Both the position numbers and the translations under genes were made by a program. Positions 7,927 through 17,197 of a stretch of DNA of 64,000 nucleotides are shown here, one piece after another. The stretch is from the NCBI GenBank assembly GCA_039818285.1, contig JBCBUE010000005.1, forward strand, positions 25,357 through 89,356. Direction: 5' to 3'. The stretch is from JBCBUE01 sp039818285. GTDB lineage: Bacteria; Planctomycetota; Phycisphaerae; Phycisphaerales; Phycisphaeraceae. Below the pieces are notes generated by a model. It did no database searches. It was not told the DNA's origin and saw nothing but the letters and a program-made list of their open reading frames with translations. Every line of letters begins with the position of its first letter. Position 1 is the stretch's first letter.

Positions 7927-9462
7927 TCAGCGCTGGTCTTGCTTCCACACCGGGTCGGCGTGCGACTCGTCGGCCGACTCAAACCAACGCGTGAGCGTCA
8001 TCTTCTGGCGGGTGTAGAAGTGCACGCCCTCCGTGCCCTGGATGTGCAGGTCCCCGAAGAAGGACTGGTTCCAGCCGGTAAATGGTAGCCAGGCCATCGG
8101 CGCGGGCACGCCGACGTTGACGCCGATCATCCCGGCGTTGAACTCGCGCTTGAAGGTGCGGGCGGCGTGGCCGTCGCGGGTGAAGATCGAGGCGCCGTTG
8201 CCGTAGGGGCATTGCCGGCCGACGTCGATCGCCTCGTCGAGGGTCGCGGCCCGAACGACCGACAGCACGGGCCCGAAGATTTCCTGCTTCCAGGCGGACA
8301 TTTCGGTCGTCACACGATCGATGACCGACGGTCCGAGCAGGAAGGCTTCACCCGGGTCGACCGATCGGCCGTCGAGCGCCAGGTCGGCGCCCTCCTGCGC
8401 CGCGGTGTCGAGCGACGAGGCGACGCGGTCGCGGTGCTCGGCCGAGATGACCGGGCCCATGTCGGCCGATTCGTCGCCGTCCGACGGCGCCACGTTCAGC
8501 GAGCCCGCGTGATCGACCAATCGCTCGACGAGCTCATCGCCGACGCGGCCGACGGCCAGCGCGACCGACCCGGCCATGCACCGCTGCCCCGCGCAGCCGT
8601 ACGCCGACGCGGCCAACGCCTTGACCGATTGATCGAGGTCGGCGTCGGGCATGATGATCAGGTGATTCTTGGCCCCGCCGGCCGCCTGCACGCGCTTGCC
8701 GTGCGACGTCGCGGTGGCGTAGACGTGCTTGGCGATGGCGGTTGAGCCGACGAACGACACGGCCGCGACGCCGGGGTGGGTGATCAAAGCGTCGACCATC
8801 GCCTTGTCGCCATGGACGATGTTGAACACGCCGGCCGGTACGCCCGCCTGGATGAGCAGCTCGCCCAGCCGCACGGCCGAGAGCGACACCTTCTCGCTGG
8901 GCTTGAGGACGAACGCGTTCCCGCACGCGATCGCCACCGGGAACATCCACAGCGGCACCATGTTGGGGAAGTTGTAGGGCGTGATCCCGACGCAGACGCC
9001 GACGGGGTGACGGTTCGTCTCGCCGTCGACGCCACGGGCGATCTGCGGGAAGGTCTGGCCCGCGAGCATCGTCGGCGCCGAGGCCGCGAACTCGACCATC
9101 TCCAGCCCGCGCTGCACCTCGGCCCGCGCCTCGGCCAGCGTCTTGCCGTGCTCTCGGGTCACCAGCGCGGTCAGCTCGTCGAAGTGCGTCTCGATGAGCT
9201 GGCGAAAGGCGAACATCACCCGCGCCCGTTCGACCGGCGGCGTCTGGGCCCAGCCTGCCAATGCGTCATCCGCCGCGGCCACCGCGTCGTCGGCGATCGA
9301 GGCGCCGCACAGCGGCGTCATCGCGATCGGCCGCCCGAGCGAGGGGTTGTGCACCGGCGTGTGACGATCCGCCTCGGGGTGACGCCATTCGCCGCCGATG
9401 AGTACGGGGACCGTTGGCGTGGCGGTCGTGGGGCTGCTGGACGCGGCGAAGGTCGTGGTCAT
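7927..9462 (-). CDS. mmsA: CoA-acylating methylmalonate-semialdehyde/malonate-semialdehyde dehydrogenase
   Basis: 511 residues of the aldehyde dehydrogenase superfamily. Landmarks are GVCVGITPYNFPNMVPLWMFP, NAFVLKPSEK, VSFVGSTA and the catalytic Cys295 in GQRCMAGS. The Asn/Phe-Pro pattern and the MAG after the cysteine are typical of the CoA-dependent MmsA group, which turns (methyl)malonate semialdehyde into propionyl- or acetyl-CoA plus CO2. It is divergently placed from the beta-ureidopropionase gene. It would complete thymine/uracil degradation by consuming the product of the aminotransferase at 12082. Confidence 0.92.
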   Translation of the reverse strand: MTTTFAASSSPTTATPTVPVLIGGEWRHPEADRHTPVHNPSLGRPIAMTPLCGASIADDAVAAADDALAGWAQTPPVERARVMFAFRQLIETHFDELTALVTREHGKTLAEARAEVQRGLEMVEFAASAPTMLAGQTFPQIARGVDGETNRHPVGVCVGITPYNFPNMVPLWMFPVAIACGNAFVLKPSEKVSLSAVRLGELLIQAGVPAGVFNIVHGDKAMVDALITHPGVAAVSFVGSTAIAKHVYATATSHGKRVQAAGGAKNHLIIMPDADLDQSVKALAASAYGCAGQRCMAGSVALAVGRVGDELVERLVDHAGSLNVAPSDGDESADMGPVISAEHRDRVASSLDTAAQEGADLALDGRSVDPGEAFLLGPSVIDRVTTEMSAWKQEIFGPVLSVVRAATLDEAIDVGRQCPYGNGASIFTRDGHAARTFKREFNAGMIGVNVGVPAPMAWLPFTGWNQSFFGDLHIQGTEGVHFYTRQKMTLTRWFESADESHADPVWKQDQR

Positions 9463-9571
9463 AACGGGTTCCGTGGGTTGGATTTGAGCGTCGTGTTAAG
9501 GGTTGGGCAGCGGCAGCGCGGATTGGTATCGTATGTGGTTCCGCCTGCGTGTAATCAGCGAGAGAATCTAG

Positions 9572-10444
9572 ATGTCCCGAATCGTCCGCGGCGGCCTGAT
9601 CCAGGCCTCGCTCTGCGAGCCGACCACCTCGCCGGTGCAGAAGGTCAAGCAGGCGATGATCGATAAGCACGTCGATCTCATCGCTCAGGCCGCCGACCAG
9701 GGTGTGCAGGTGATCTGCCTGCAGGAGCTGTTTTACGGCCCGTACTTCTGCGCCGAGCAGGACACCAAGTGGTACGACCTGACCGAGCCGATCCCCGACG
9801 GCCCGACGACCAAGCTCATGCAGGAGCTCGCCAAGAAGCACCGCATGGTGATCGTCGCGCCGATCTACGAGGAAGAGCTCACCGGCGTGTACTACAACAC
9901 CGCCGCCGTGATCGACGCCGACGGCACGTACCTCGGCAAGTTCCGCAAGATCCACATCCCGCACTGCAACCCCGGCTTCTGGGAGAAGTTCTACTTCCGC
10001 CCGGGCAACCTCGGCTACCCCGTGTTCGACACGATGGTCGGCAAGGTCGGCGTTTACATCTGCTACGACCGCCATTTCCCCGACGGCGCCCGCTGCCTCG
10101 GGCTTAATGGCGCCGAGATCGTCTTCAACCCCTCGGCCACCGTCGCCGGGCTGAGCGAATACCTCTGGAAGCTCGAGCAGCCCGCCCACGCCGTCGCCAA
10201 TCAGTACTACGTCGGCGCGATCAATCGGCCCGGCTACGAGGAGCCCTGGCGCATCGGCGAGTTCTACGGGCAGTCGTATTTTTGCGATCCGCGCGGCCAG
10301 TTCATCGCTCAGAGCGAGAAGCGCACCGAGGACGACATCGTCGTGGCCGACATGGACCTCGACCTGATCCGCGAGGTCCGCAACACCTGGCAGTTCTTCC
10401 GCGACCGCCGGCCCGAGACGTACGGGGCGATCACGGCCTTGTGA
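9572..10444 (+). CDS. Beta-ureidopropionase (N-carbamoyl-beta-alanine amidohydrolase), nitrilase superfamily
   Basis: 290 residues. The catalytic Glu-Lys-Cys set of the nitrilase superfamily is visible in QELFYGPYFC, GKFRKIHIPH and VYICYDRHFP. The sequence around YFCAEQDTKWYDLTEPIPDGPT and HAVANQYYVGAINR matches bacterial N-carbamoyl-beta-alanine amidohydrolases. The enzyme hydrolyses N-carbamoyl-beta-alanine or N-carbamoyl-beta-aminoisobutyrate to the amino acid, CO2 and ammonia. It is the first gene of the forward pyrimidine run and is followed after 36 bases by the permease. Confidence 0.9.
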   Translation: MSRIVRGGLIQASLCEPTTSPVQKVKQAMIDKHVDLIAQAADQGVQVICLQELFYGPYFCAEQDTKWYDLTEPIPDGPTTKLMQELAKKHRMVIVAPIYEEELTGVYYNTAAVIDADGTYLGKFRKIHIPHCNPGFWEKFYFRPGNLGYPVFDTMVGKVGVYICYDRHFPDGARCLGLNGAEIVFNPSATVAGLSEYLWKLEQPAHAVANQYYVGAINRPGYEEPWRIGEFYGQSYFCDPRGQFIAQSEKRTEDDIVVADMDLDLIREVRNTWQFFRDRRPETYGAITAL

Positions 10445-10480
10445 CCCCATCGCCCGCATCCCGTCGGCCTGCTTGACCCG

Positions 10481-12085
10481 ATGACCACCCCGTCTCCCGA
10501 CGGTCGGATGCCCATGGCTTCAACCCCCGACGACGCCAAGATCCTCTACGGCCTGGATGACAAGCCGGCGTTCGGCCGCGCGGCCGGGCTCGGGTTCCAG
10601 CACGTGCTCACGATGTTCGGCTCGACCGTCGCCGTGCCTCTGCTGTTCGCCCCGGCGCTGTGGCCGATCCCCGACGCGTTGCCGAAAGAGTTGGCCGAGC
10701 GACTCGAGACCATCCAACTCACCAACGCGGCGCTGCTGATCTCCAGCGTCATGCTCTGCTCGGGCGTGGCGACGCTGCTGCAGGTCACGCTCGGCTCGCG
10801 GCTGCCGATCATTCAGGGCGTGTCGTTCTCGTTCCTCGCGGCGTTCTTCGGCATCGTCGCCGCCACGCTCGGTCAAGCCCCGATCGACTGGGCCGCCGCT
10901 GTCGCGACACCCGAAGCGCTAGAGACCGCCGTCACTCAATGGCAGGACAGCGGCGCACGCGCCCTGCGTGTCATCGCCGGGGCGATCATTTTCGGCGGGA
11001 TCGTCGAGGCGATTGTGGGGTTCACGGGCCTGATGGGCCAGGTCCGCCGCATCCTCTCGCCCGTCGTCATCGGGCCGGTCATCATGCTCATCGGCCTGGC
11101 GCTGTATCAGTTTGGCGCTCCGTTCGCCGCGTCGAACTGGCCGATCTCGATCCTCACGATGGCGATGATCGTCGTCTTCGCGCTGGTCTTGTCGCGGCGG
11201 GTTCGGCTGTTCAAGCTGTTCCCGATGCTGCTGGCGATCCTCGGCGCGGTCGCCGTCTGCGCCGCGCTCGGCGGGGCGGGCCTGGTCACCGACGACAATC
11301 CCGCCTTTGTCGATCTATCCGCGGTTGGCCGAGCCGACACGCTGCGGTTGACGACGCTGCTGTTCCCCTGGGGCCTGCCGGAGTTCACCGGGGCCGCGAT
11401 CGTCGCCGTGCTCGCCGGCTACCTGGCGTCGATGATCGAGTCCTTCGGCGACTACCACGCCTGCAAGCAGATCGCGGGCGCCGGCGACCCCACCCCAGCC
11501 GAGATTTCCCGCGGCATCGGTTTCGAGGGCGTTGCCTGTGCGATCACCGGCGTGCTCGGCGGGTTCAGCTCGACCAGCTACTCCGAAAACATCGGCCTCG
11601 TCGGGCTCACCCGGGTCGCCTCGCGCTACGTCGTGCTCATCGGCGCGGTCATGCTCATCCTGCTCGGGCTTTTCGGCAAGTTCGGCGCGCTCGCCGCGGC
11701 GATCCCGCAGCCGGTCGTCGGCGGGCTGTACTGCACGATGTTCGGGCTCATCGCGGCCGTCGGCGTCCGCCAGTTCGCCCGGGCCGACCTGACCAGCGAT
11801 CGCAACCTGTTCATCGGCGGGTTCGCCCTGTTCATGGGGCTCAGCGTGCCGTTCTACTTCCAGAATGGCGGCAGCGACGCGGTCAGCGCCGCCCTCCCCG
11901 CCAGCCTGGCCGGCATCGCCATCGCCATCGGCACCACCGGCATGGCCGTCGCCGCGATCCTCGGCCTCACGCTCGACAACCTCGTCCCCGGCACGCCCGA
12001 GGAGCGTGGCTTGGTCCACACCCCCTCGATCCTCATCCAGGAAGCCGACGACGTCGACACCGTCCTCGAAGGACAAACCCCATGA
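10481..12085 (+). CDS. NCS2-family uracil/xanthine permease
   Basis: 534 residues with many membrane segments. It begins (after about 20 residues) ILYGLDDKPAFGRAAGLGFQHVLTMFGSTVAVPLL, the usual N-terminus of nucleobase:cation symporter-2 proteins. It contains the conserved GFSSTSYSENIGLVGLTRVASR region with the carboxylate used for substrate binding. It lies between beta-ureidopropionase and the aminotransferase, so uracil or thymine is the more likely substrate. Sequence alone does not exclude xanthine or urate. An alternative start exists at 10508. The stop overlaps the next start by four bases. Confidence 0.88.
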   Translation: MTTPSPDGRMPMASTPDDAKILYGLDDKPAFGRAAGLGFQHVLTMFGSTVAVPLLFAPALWPIPDALPKELAERLETIQLTNAALLISSVMLCSGVATLLQVTLGSRLPIIQGVSFSFLAAFFGIVAATLGQAPIDWAAAVATPEALETAVTQWQDSGARALRVIAGAIIFGGIVEAIVGFTGLMGQVRRILSPVVIGPVIMLIGLALYQFGAPFAASNWPISILTMAMIVVFALVLSRRVRLFKLFPMLLAILGAVAVCAALGGAGLVTDDNPAFVDLSAVGRADTLRLTTLLFPWGLPEFTGAAIVAVLAGYLASMIESFGDYHACKQIAGAGDPTPAEISRGIGFEGVACAITGVLGGFSSTSYSENIGLVGLTRVASRYVVLIGAVMLILLGLFGKFGALAAAIPQPVVGGLYCTMFGLIAAVGVRQFARADLTSDRNLFIGGFALFMGLSVPFYFQNGGSDAVSAALPASLAGIAIAIGTTGMAVAAILGLTLDNLVPGTPEERGLVHTPSILIQEADDVDTVLEGQTP

Positions 12086-13476
12086 CGACCGCCTCCACGA
12101 AGACACCGCCCAAGACGATCACGCTCCCGCAGTTCGACCATCAGCCCGCGCCCTACACCGGCCCCTCGCGCGACGAAGTGATCGCCCTGCGTCGGCAGTA
12201 CCTCTCGCCGGGGTTGCTGACGTACTACGCCGAGCCGCTCATGATCGTCGAAGGCAAGATGCAGTACGTCTTCGACGAAACGGGCAAGCGGTACCTGGAC
12301 GCCTTCGCCGGGATCGTCACCGTCTCCGTCGGGCACTGTCACCCGAGCGTGATCGAGAAAGTTGAGGCTCAGAACAAGACCCTTCAGCACACCACGACGA
12401 TCTACCTGCACCCGACGATCGCCCGCTTCGCCGAGAAGCTCGCCGAGAAGATGCCGACCAGCCCCGACGGCCATCCCCTCGACAAGACGTACTTCACCAA
12501 CTCCGGCTCGGAGGCCAACGAGCTGGCCATCCTCTCGGCCCGCGAGCACACCGGGCACCACGACGTCATCGCTCTGCGAAACGGGTACCACGGCGGCACG
12601 GCTAACACCATGGGCCTCACCGCCCACGGCACATGGCGGTTCAAGTCCAACCAGGCTCCCGCCATCCATCACACCCACCCCGGTTACTGCTACCGCTGCC
12701 CTTACGGCCTGACGTACCCGTCGTGCGACGTGAAGTGCGCTCACGACCTCAAGCACGTCATCGAGTACGAAACCTGCGGCGAGATCGCCGCGTTCATCGG
12801 CGAGCCGATCCAGGGCGTCGGCGGGGCGGTCGTGCCGCCGCCCGAGTTCTTCGACATCGTCTACAAGATCGTCCGCGAGCACGGCGGGCTCTGCATCGCC
12901 GACGAGGTGCAGGGCGGGTTCGGCCGGACCGGCTCGCGCTACTGGGCCCACCAGAACTGGGGCGTTCAACCCGACATCGTCACCATGGCTAAAGGCATCG
13001 GCAATGGCGCTCCGCTGGCCGCGATGACCACCACCGAGCCCGTGTCTCAAGCGATGGCGCATCGCATCCATTTCAATACCTACGGCGGCAACCCGATCTC
13101 GGTGACGCAGGGCCTCGCGACGCTCGAGGTCATCGACGCCGAGGGGGTCCGGGAGAACGCCGCGGTGGTGGGCGCGTACCTCAAAGAGGCTTTGCTCGAC
13201 CTCCAGCAGCGCCAACCAATGATCGGCGACGTCCGCGGGATGGGGCTGATGCTCGGCGTCGAGCTCGTGACCGATCGCCTGTCGAAGGCCCCCGCCAAGG
13301 CCGAGTGCGCCGCCGTGGTCGAGCGGGCCAAGCAGATGGGCCTGCTTCTCGGCAAGGGCGGCCTGCACGGCAACACGATCCGCCTCAAGCCACCGATGTG
13401 TATCACGAAAGACGATGCCGACTTCATCGTCGACGTGCTGGACGAATGCCTGACCCATGCAGCCCCCGGCCAATGA
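12082..13476 (+). CDS. Class III aminotransferase (AGXT2-like; beta-alanine/3-aminoisobutyrate-pyruvate type)
   Basis: 464 residues, PLP-dependent fold type I. The Schiff-base lysine is Lys304 in VTMAKGIGNG. GEPIQGVGG and DEVQGGFGRTGSRYW supply the cofactor-ring and phosphate contacts. It resembles the alanine-glyoxylate aminotransferase 2 group, whose members also use beta-alanine and 3-aminoisobutyrate. In this setting it most likely converts these amino acids to malonate and methylmalonate semialdehyde, feeding mmsA. The ATG overlaps the permease stop by four bases. Confidence 0.87.
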   Translation: MTTASTKTPPKTITLPQFDHQPAPYTGPSRDEVIALRRQYLSPGLLTYYAEPLMIVEGKMQYVFDETGKRYLDAFAGIVTVSVGHCHPSVIEKVEAQNKTLQHTTTIYLHPTIARFAEKLAEKMPTSPDGHPLDKTYFTNSGSEANELAILSAREHTGHHDVIALRNGYHGGTANTMGLTAHGTWRFKSNQAPAIHHTHPGYCYRCPYGLTYPSCDVKCAHDLKHVIEYETCGEIAAFIGEPIQGVGGAVVPPPEFFDIVYKIVREHGGLCIADEVQGGFGRTGSRYWAHQNWGVQPDIVTMAKGIGNGAPLAAMTTTEPVSQAMAHRIHFNTYGGNPISVTQGLATLEVIDAEGVRENAAVVGAYLKEALLDLQQRQPMIGDVRGMGLMLGVELVTDRLSKAPAKAECAAVVERAKQMGLLLGKGGLHGNTIRLKPPMCITKDDADFIVDVLDECLTHAAPGQ

Positions 13477-13528
13477 CTTACTTAGCCTCGGGTCGCTGAC
13501 CCGGGGCTGACTCCCTACCGGAGAAACC

Positions 13529-14704
13529 ATGCCCACCCTCGAAACCACCGTCAACGGCGTCAAATTCCCCAACCCCTTCGTGATCGGCTCCGGCCCGCCA
13601 GGGACCAACGCGAAGGTCATCTGCAAGGCCTTCGACGAGGGCTGGGGTGCGTGCTCGGCCAAGACGGTCAGTCTCGACGCGTCCAAGGTCATCAACGTGG
13701 CGCCGCGCTACGGTCGGCTGCGTTCGGCCGATGGCGACCCGTACGGCTGGGAGAACATCGAACTCATCTCCACTCTATCCTTCGATCAGTGGCTCGACGA
13801 CTTCCGCGAGATCAAGGACAAGCACCCCGACAAGGTGCTGATCGCCTCCATCATGGAGGAGTACAACAAGGACGCCTGGTTCGAGATCGTCCAGCGGTGC
13901 GAGGAGACGGGCGTCGACCTGTTCGAGTGCAACTTCTCTTGCCCGCACGGCCTGCCCGAGCGGAAGATGGGGGCGGCCATGGGTCAGGACCCCGACATCC
14001 TCGCCGAGGTCTGCGCCTGGGTCGCCGAAGCGGCCACCAAGCCGGTCTGGGCGAAGATGACGCCCAACGTCACGCACATCGAGGACCCGGCCCGAGCCAG
14101 CCTCGCGGCCGGGCTGCACGGTATCGCGGCGATCAACACGATCCGCAGCGTCATCGGGGTCGACCTCGACACGCTGCGTCCGATGCCGACCGTCGAGGGC
14201 TACACGACCCCCGGCGGCTACTCCTGCAAGGCGGTCAAGCCGATCGCGCTGCGGATGAACATGGAGCTGGCGACGATGATCCGCGACGAGTTCCCCGACG
14301 CCACGCTGTCGGGCATCGGTGGGATCGAGACCGGCGGCGACGCGGCCGAGTTCATCCTCCTCGGGGCCGACACCGTGCAGGTCTGCACCGGCGTGATGAA
14401 GCACAGCTACAAGCTGGTCAAGAAGATGGCCGACGAACTGCTGGCGTTCATGGACAAGCACGGGTTCGAGACGCTCGACGACTTCAAGGGCAAGGCGCTG
14501 CCGTACTTCACGACGCACGCCCACCTCGTCGAACTGCAGGCCGAGCGGAAGGCCGCCGAGCAGCGGGCTCGCCTCGCGAAGAAGTCCGCCGCGGAGGGCG
14601 CGACCGCCGTCGCCGAGCCCGAGGCCGCGACCGGCATCACGACCGACGACAAGTGGGACGGCGACACCTTCGTGAAGCAGTCCGACGCCCTGGTCGACGA
14701 CTAA
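13529..14704 (+). CDS. preA: Dihydropyrimidine dehydrogenase catalytic subunit PreA-like, lacking the ferredoxin domain
   Basis: 391 residues. The DHOD-like FMN barrel is clear. NFSCPHGLPERKMGAAMGQD contains Cys138, the equivalent of catalytic Cys671 of mammalian DPD, and GIGGIETGGDAAEFILLGA and TVQVCTGVM are FMN-binding elements. The enzyme reduces uracil and thymine. E. coli PreA is about 411 residues with a C-terminal domain carrying two 4Fe-4S clusters. Here the last 75 residues are charged and Ala-rich (QAERKAAEQRARLAKK) and contain no cysteine. No PreT flavoprotein gene is in the window, so the electron donor is unclear. Confidence 0.85.
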   Translation: MPTLETTVNGVKFPNPFVIGSGPPGTNAKVICKAFDEGWGACSAKTVSLDASKVINVAPRYGRLRSADGDPYGWENIELISTLSFDQWLDDFREIKDKHPDKVLIASIMEEYNKDAWFEIVQRCEETGVDLFECNFSCPHGLPERKMGAAMGQDPDILAEVCAWVAEAATKPVWAKMTPNVTHIEDPARASLAAGLHGIAAINTIRSVIGVDLDTLRPMPTVEGYTTPGGYSCKAVKPIALRMNMELATMIRDEFPDATLSGIGGIETGGDAAEFILLGADTVQVCTGVMKHSYKLVKKMADELLAFMDKHGFETLDDFKGKALPYFTTHAHLVELQAERKAAEQRARLAKKSAAEGATAVAEPEAATGITTDDKWDGDTFVKQSDALVDD

Positions 14705-14716
14705 CCGGAGCTCGCC

Positions 14717-16099
14717 ATGTCCCTGCTCATCCGCGGCGGCACGATCGTCAACGCCGACTCGACCTACGCCGCCGATATCTACTGCGACGACGAGACGATC
14801 TCGCGCATCGAGCCGTCGATCGACCCGGCCGAGGTCAACGCCGACCGCGTGATCGACGCCACCGGCAAGCGGGTCTTCCCCGGGTTTATCGACCCGCACG
14901 TCCACGTGTACCTGCCGTTCATGGGGACGTTCGCGAAGGACACGTACGAGTCGGCGTCCAAGGCGGCGGTGGTCGGCGGGACGACGACGCTGATCGAGAT
15001 GGTCTGCCCGAGCCGGCAGGAGCAGCCGCGCGAGGCCTTCGACCTTTGGGCCAGCAAGGCCGAGGGGCTGTCGGCGTGCGACTACTCGTTCCACATGGGC
15101 GTCACGCGCTACGACGCGGAGGCCGAGCAGCAGTTGATCGACATCGTGGACGCGGGGATCAAGTCGATCAAGCTGTTTCTGGCGTACAAGGGCGCGTTCG
15201 GTGTGACGGACGACGAGCTGTACGCGGCGCTGATGCTGGCCAAAGAGGTCGGCGCGGTGGTCACGGCCCACTGCGAGAACGCCGAGCTGGTGGCTGCGCT
15301 GCAGGCGCGGCTGCTGGCCGAGGGTAAAGTGGGCCCCGAGTGGCACGAGCCGTCGCGGCCGGTGCGCGTCGAGGCCGAGGGGGTGCACCACTTTTGCACG
15401 TTCTTGGAGCTGACCGGGGCGAGCGGTTACATCGTTCACACGTCGTGCAGAGACGCGGTCGAGGCGGCGATGCCGTTTCGGGCCCGAGGCGTCGATGTCG
15501 ACCTGGAGACGGTGATCCCGTATCTCGTGCTCGACGACACGTGGGCTCAGCGACCAGATTTCGAGGGGGCCAAGTACGTGATGAGCCCGCCGATCCGTTC
15601 GTCCGACCACGGGGCGTATCTCTGGGCGGCGCTGCGGGCCGGTCACATCGCGACCGTGGGGACGGATCACGCCCCGTTCGACTTCGCGGGGCAGAAAGAG
15701 ATGGGCAAGCCGCCCGCTGGCGACTTCACGCAGATCCCCAACGGCATCCCGTCCGTCGAGCACCGCGTCACCCTGCTCTACACCCACGGCGTCGCGACCG
15801 GCCGAATCGATGTGCACCGCTTCGTCGACGCTGCCAGCACCCACGCCGCCAAGCGTTTCGGCCTGTTCCCGCGCAAGGGCGTCGTGCAGCTCGGTGCGGA
15901 CGCCGACCTGGTGGTGTGGGACGACGGCTACCACGGCACGATCACCGCCGCCGGCCACCACATGGCGACGGACTACAGCGGGTTTGAGGGCTTCGAGATC
16001 GCCGGGCGGCCGTCGGTCGTCACGGTCCGCGGCGAGGTCGTCGCCGAGGACGGCGCGTTTACGGGGACGGTCGGGCGGGGTCGGTTGCTGCGGCGTTGA
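14717..16099 (+). CDS. hydA: Dihydropyrimidinase (D-hydantoinase family)
   Basis: 460 residues of the cyclic amidohydrolase family. Metal ligands are visible: GFIDPHVHVY, the carbamylated lysine in IKSIKLFLAYKG, AHCEN, IVHTSC and GTDHAPF. SMSPPIR-like sequence (VMSPPIRSSDHG) and an early TYESASKAAVVGGTTT agree with dihydropyrimidinases. It hydrolyses dihydrouracil or dihydrothymine to the N-carbamoyl beta-amino acid. It follows preA by 12 bases. Its last 41 bases overlap the convergent xdhC gene. Confidence 0.92.
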   Translation: MSLLIRGGTIVNADSTYAADIYCDDETISRIEPSIDPAEVNADRVIDATGKRVFPGFIDPHVHVYLPFMGTFAKDTYESASKAAVVGGTTTLIEMVCPSRQEQPREAFDLWASKAEGLSACDYSFHMGVTRYDAEAEQQLIDIVDAGIKSIKLFLAYKGAFGVTDDELYAALMLAKEVGAVVTAHCENAELVAALQARLLAEGKVGPEWHEPSRPVRVEAEGVHHFCTFLELTGASGYIVHTSCRDAVEAAMPFRARGVDVDLETVIPYLVLDDTWAQRPDFEGAKYVMSPPIRSSDHGAYLWAALRAGHIATVGTDHAPFDFAGQKEMGKPPAGDFTQIPNGIPSVEHRVTLLYTHGVATGRIDVHRFVDAASTHAAKRFGLFPRKGVVQLGADADLVVWDDGYHGTITAAGHHMATDYSGFEGFEIAGRPSVVTVRGEVVAEDGAFTGTVGRGRLLRR

Positions 16100-17108
16100 C
16101 GCCGACCTGCCGGTCGATGAGTTGATCGAGCAGCTGGCCGTCGAGGCGCATCGCGTGGGTTGTGTTGAGCGGTTGGTCGTGGCGGACGGCGATGAGCTCG
16201 GCCGCGATGCTGACGGCGATCTCCTCGGGGCTGACGGCGCCGATGCGTAGCCCGATCGGCGCGTGCACGCGGCGGAGTTGATCGGGCGAGACGCCCTGCG
16301 CCAGCAGTGTTTCGTAGATCGCCAGCACCTTGCGCCGCGAGCCGATCAGCCCGATGTACCGCGCGTCCGACCGGATCACGGCCTCGAGCGCCTGGCCGTC
16401 GTGCTTGTGGCCTCGGGTGACGATGACGACGTAGCTGTGATCGTGCAGCGTCAGCTTGCGCAGCTCGGCCTCGATCTCACCGACGACGCGGCGGGCGTCG
16501 GGGAAGCGAGCGGCGGAGACGGTGTCGGCTCGGTCGTCGACGACGGTGACGTCGAACCCGGCCGGGTCGGCGATGGCGGCGAGGGCTTGGCCGACGTGCC
16601 CGCCACCGGCGATGATCAGGCTCGGGCGGGGCTCGGCCTCATGCGTCAACTCGACTAACTCACCGTGCTCGTTCGTGACGCGCAGGCGTGTTCTCGCAGG
16701 CCGGCCGACGGCGAGCTCGTGTTGCGCGTGCCGCCACGCGTCCGCGGCCTCGAGCCGATCGATGACCTGAACGACCACGTGCATCACGCCGCCACACACC
16801 AGCCCGTCGTCCCAGCCATAGTCGTGGTTGAGCTCGAACCGCAAGAGCCGGTCGGCCAGGATCGCGCCGTCGTCGGTCGTCTCGGCCGGTCGATCGCTCG
16901 GCCGGGTGAGCGCTCGCAGCGCCTCGGTGCGGGCCTCGGCCTCGGTGCACCCGCCGCCGATCGTGCCCAGCGTCTGCCCGTCGGCGGTGACGAGCATGAT
17001 CGCGCCGGCCTTCTGCGGCGTGCTGCCGCGTGTCTTGGCGAGCACGCAGACCGCCAAAGGCTGGCCACGATCGGCTCGGTTCACGATGGCGTCGATGATC
17101 TGCGACAA
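16059..17108 (-). CDS. xdhC: XdhC-type molybdenum cofactor insertion/maturation factor for xanthine dehydrogenase
   Basis: 349 residues. The N-terminal XdhC/CoxI domain has VCVLAKTRGSTPQKAGAIML and GTIGGGCTEAEAR, with a cysteine in LVCGGVMHV. The C-terminal Rossmann part (about 165-330) has LIIAGGGHVGQALA and VIVTRGHKHDGQAL and ends with IGLRIGAVSPEEIAVSI. XdhC binds Mo cofactor, helps its sulfuration and loads it into XdhB. It is divergent from the adenine deaminase operon that ends with xdhAB and overlaps hydA tail-to-tail by 41 bases. Confidence 0.9.
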   Translation of the reverse strand: MSQIIDAIVNRADRGQPLAVCVLAKTRGSTPQKAGAIMLVTADGQTLGTIGGGCTEAEARTEALRALTRPSDRPAETTDDGAILADRLLRFELNHDYGWDDGLVCGGVMHVVVQVIDRLEAADAWRHAQHELAVGRPARTRLRVTNEHGELVELTHEAEPRPSLIIAGGGHVGQALAAIADPAGFDVTVVDDRADTVSAARFPDARRVVGEIEAELRKLTLHDHSYVVIVTRGHKHDGQALEAVIRSDARYIGLIGSRRKVLAIYETLLAQGVSPDQLRRVHAPIGLRIGAVSPEEIAVSIAAELIAVRHDQPLNTTHAMRLDGQLLDQLIDRQVGVNAAATDPARPSP

Positions 17109-17197
17109 GCGTATTCCTGGTGAAACCCCTTTTAATCCCTGAAAAGTGTATGCTCGGGAATGGCCTGCGACGCAGTTAGGGGGGCCGGACGACGTCT

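Noticed and set aside
13775..15961. A 728-codon minus-strand open frame
   Set aside because: It is antisense to preA and hydA; low-complexity Arg/Val/Asp composition and no motifs.
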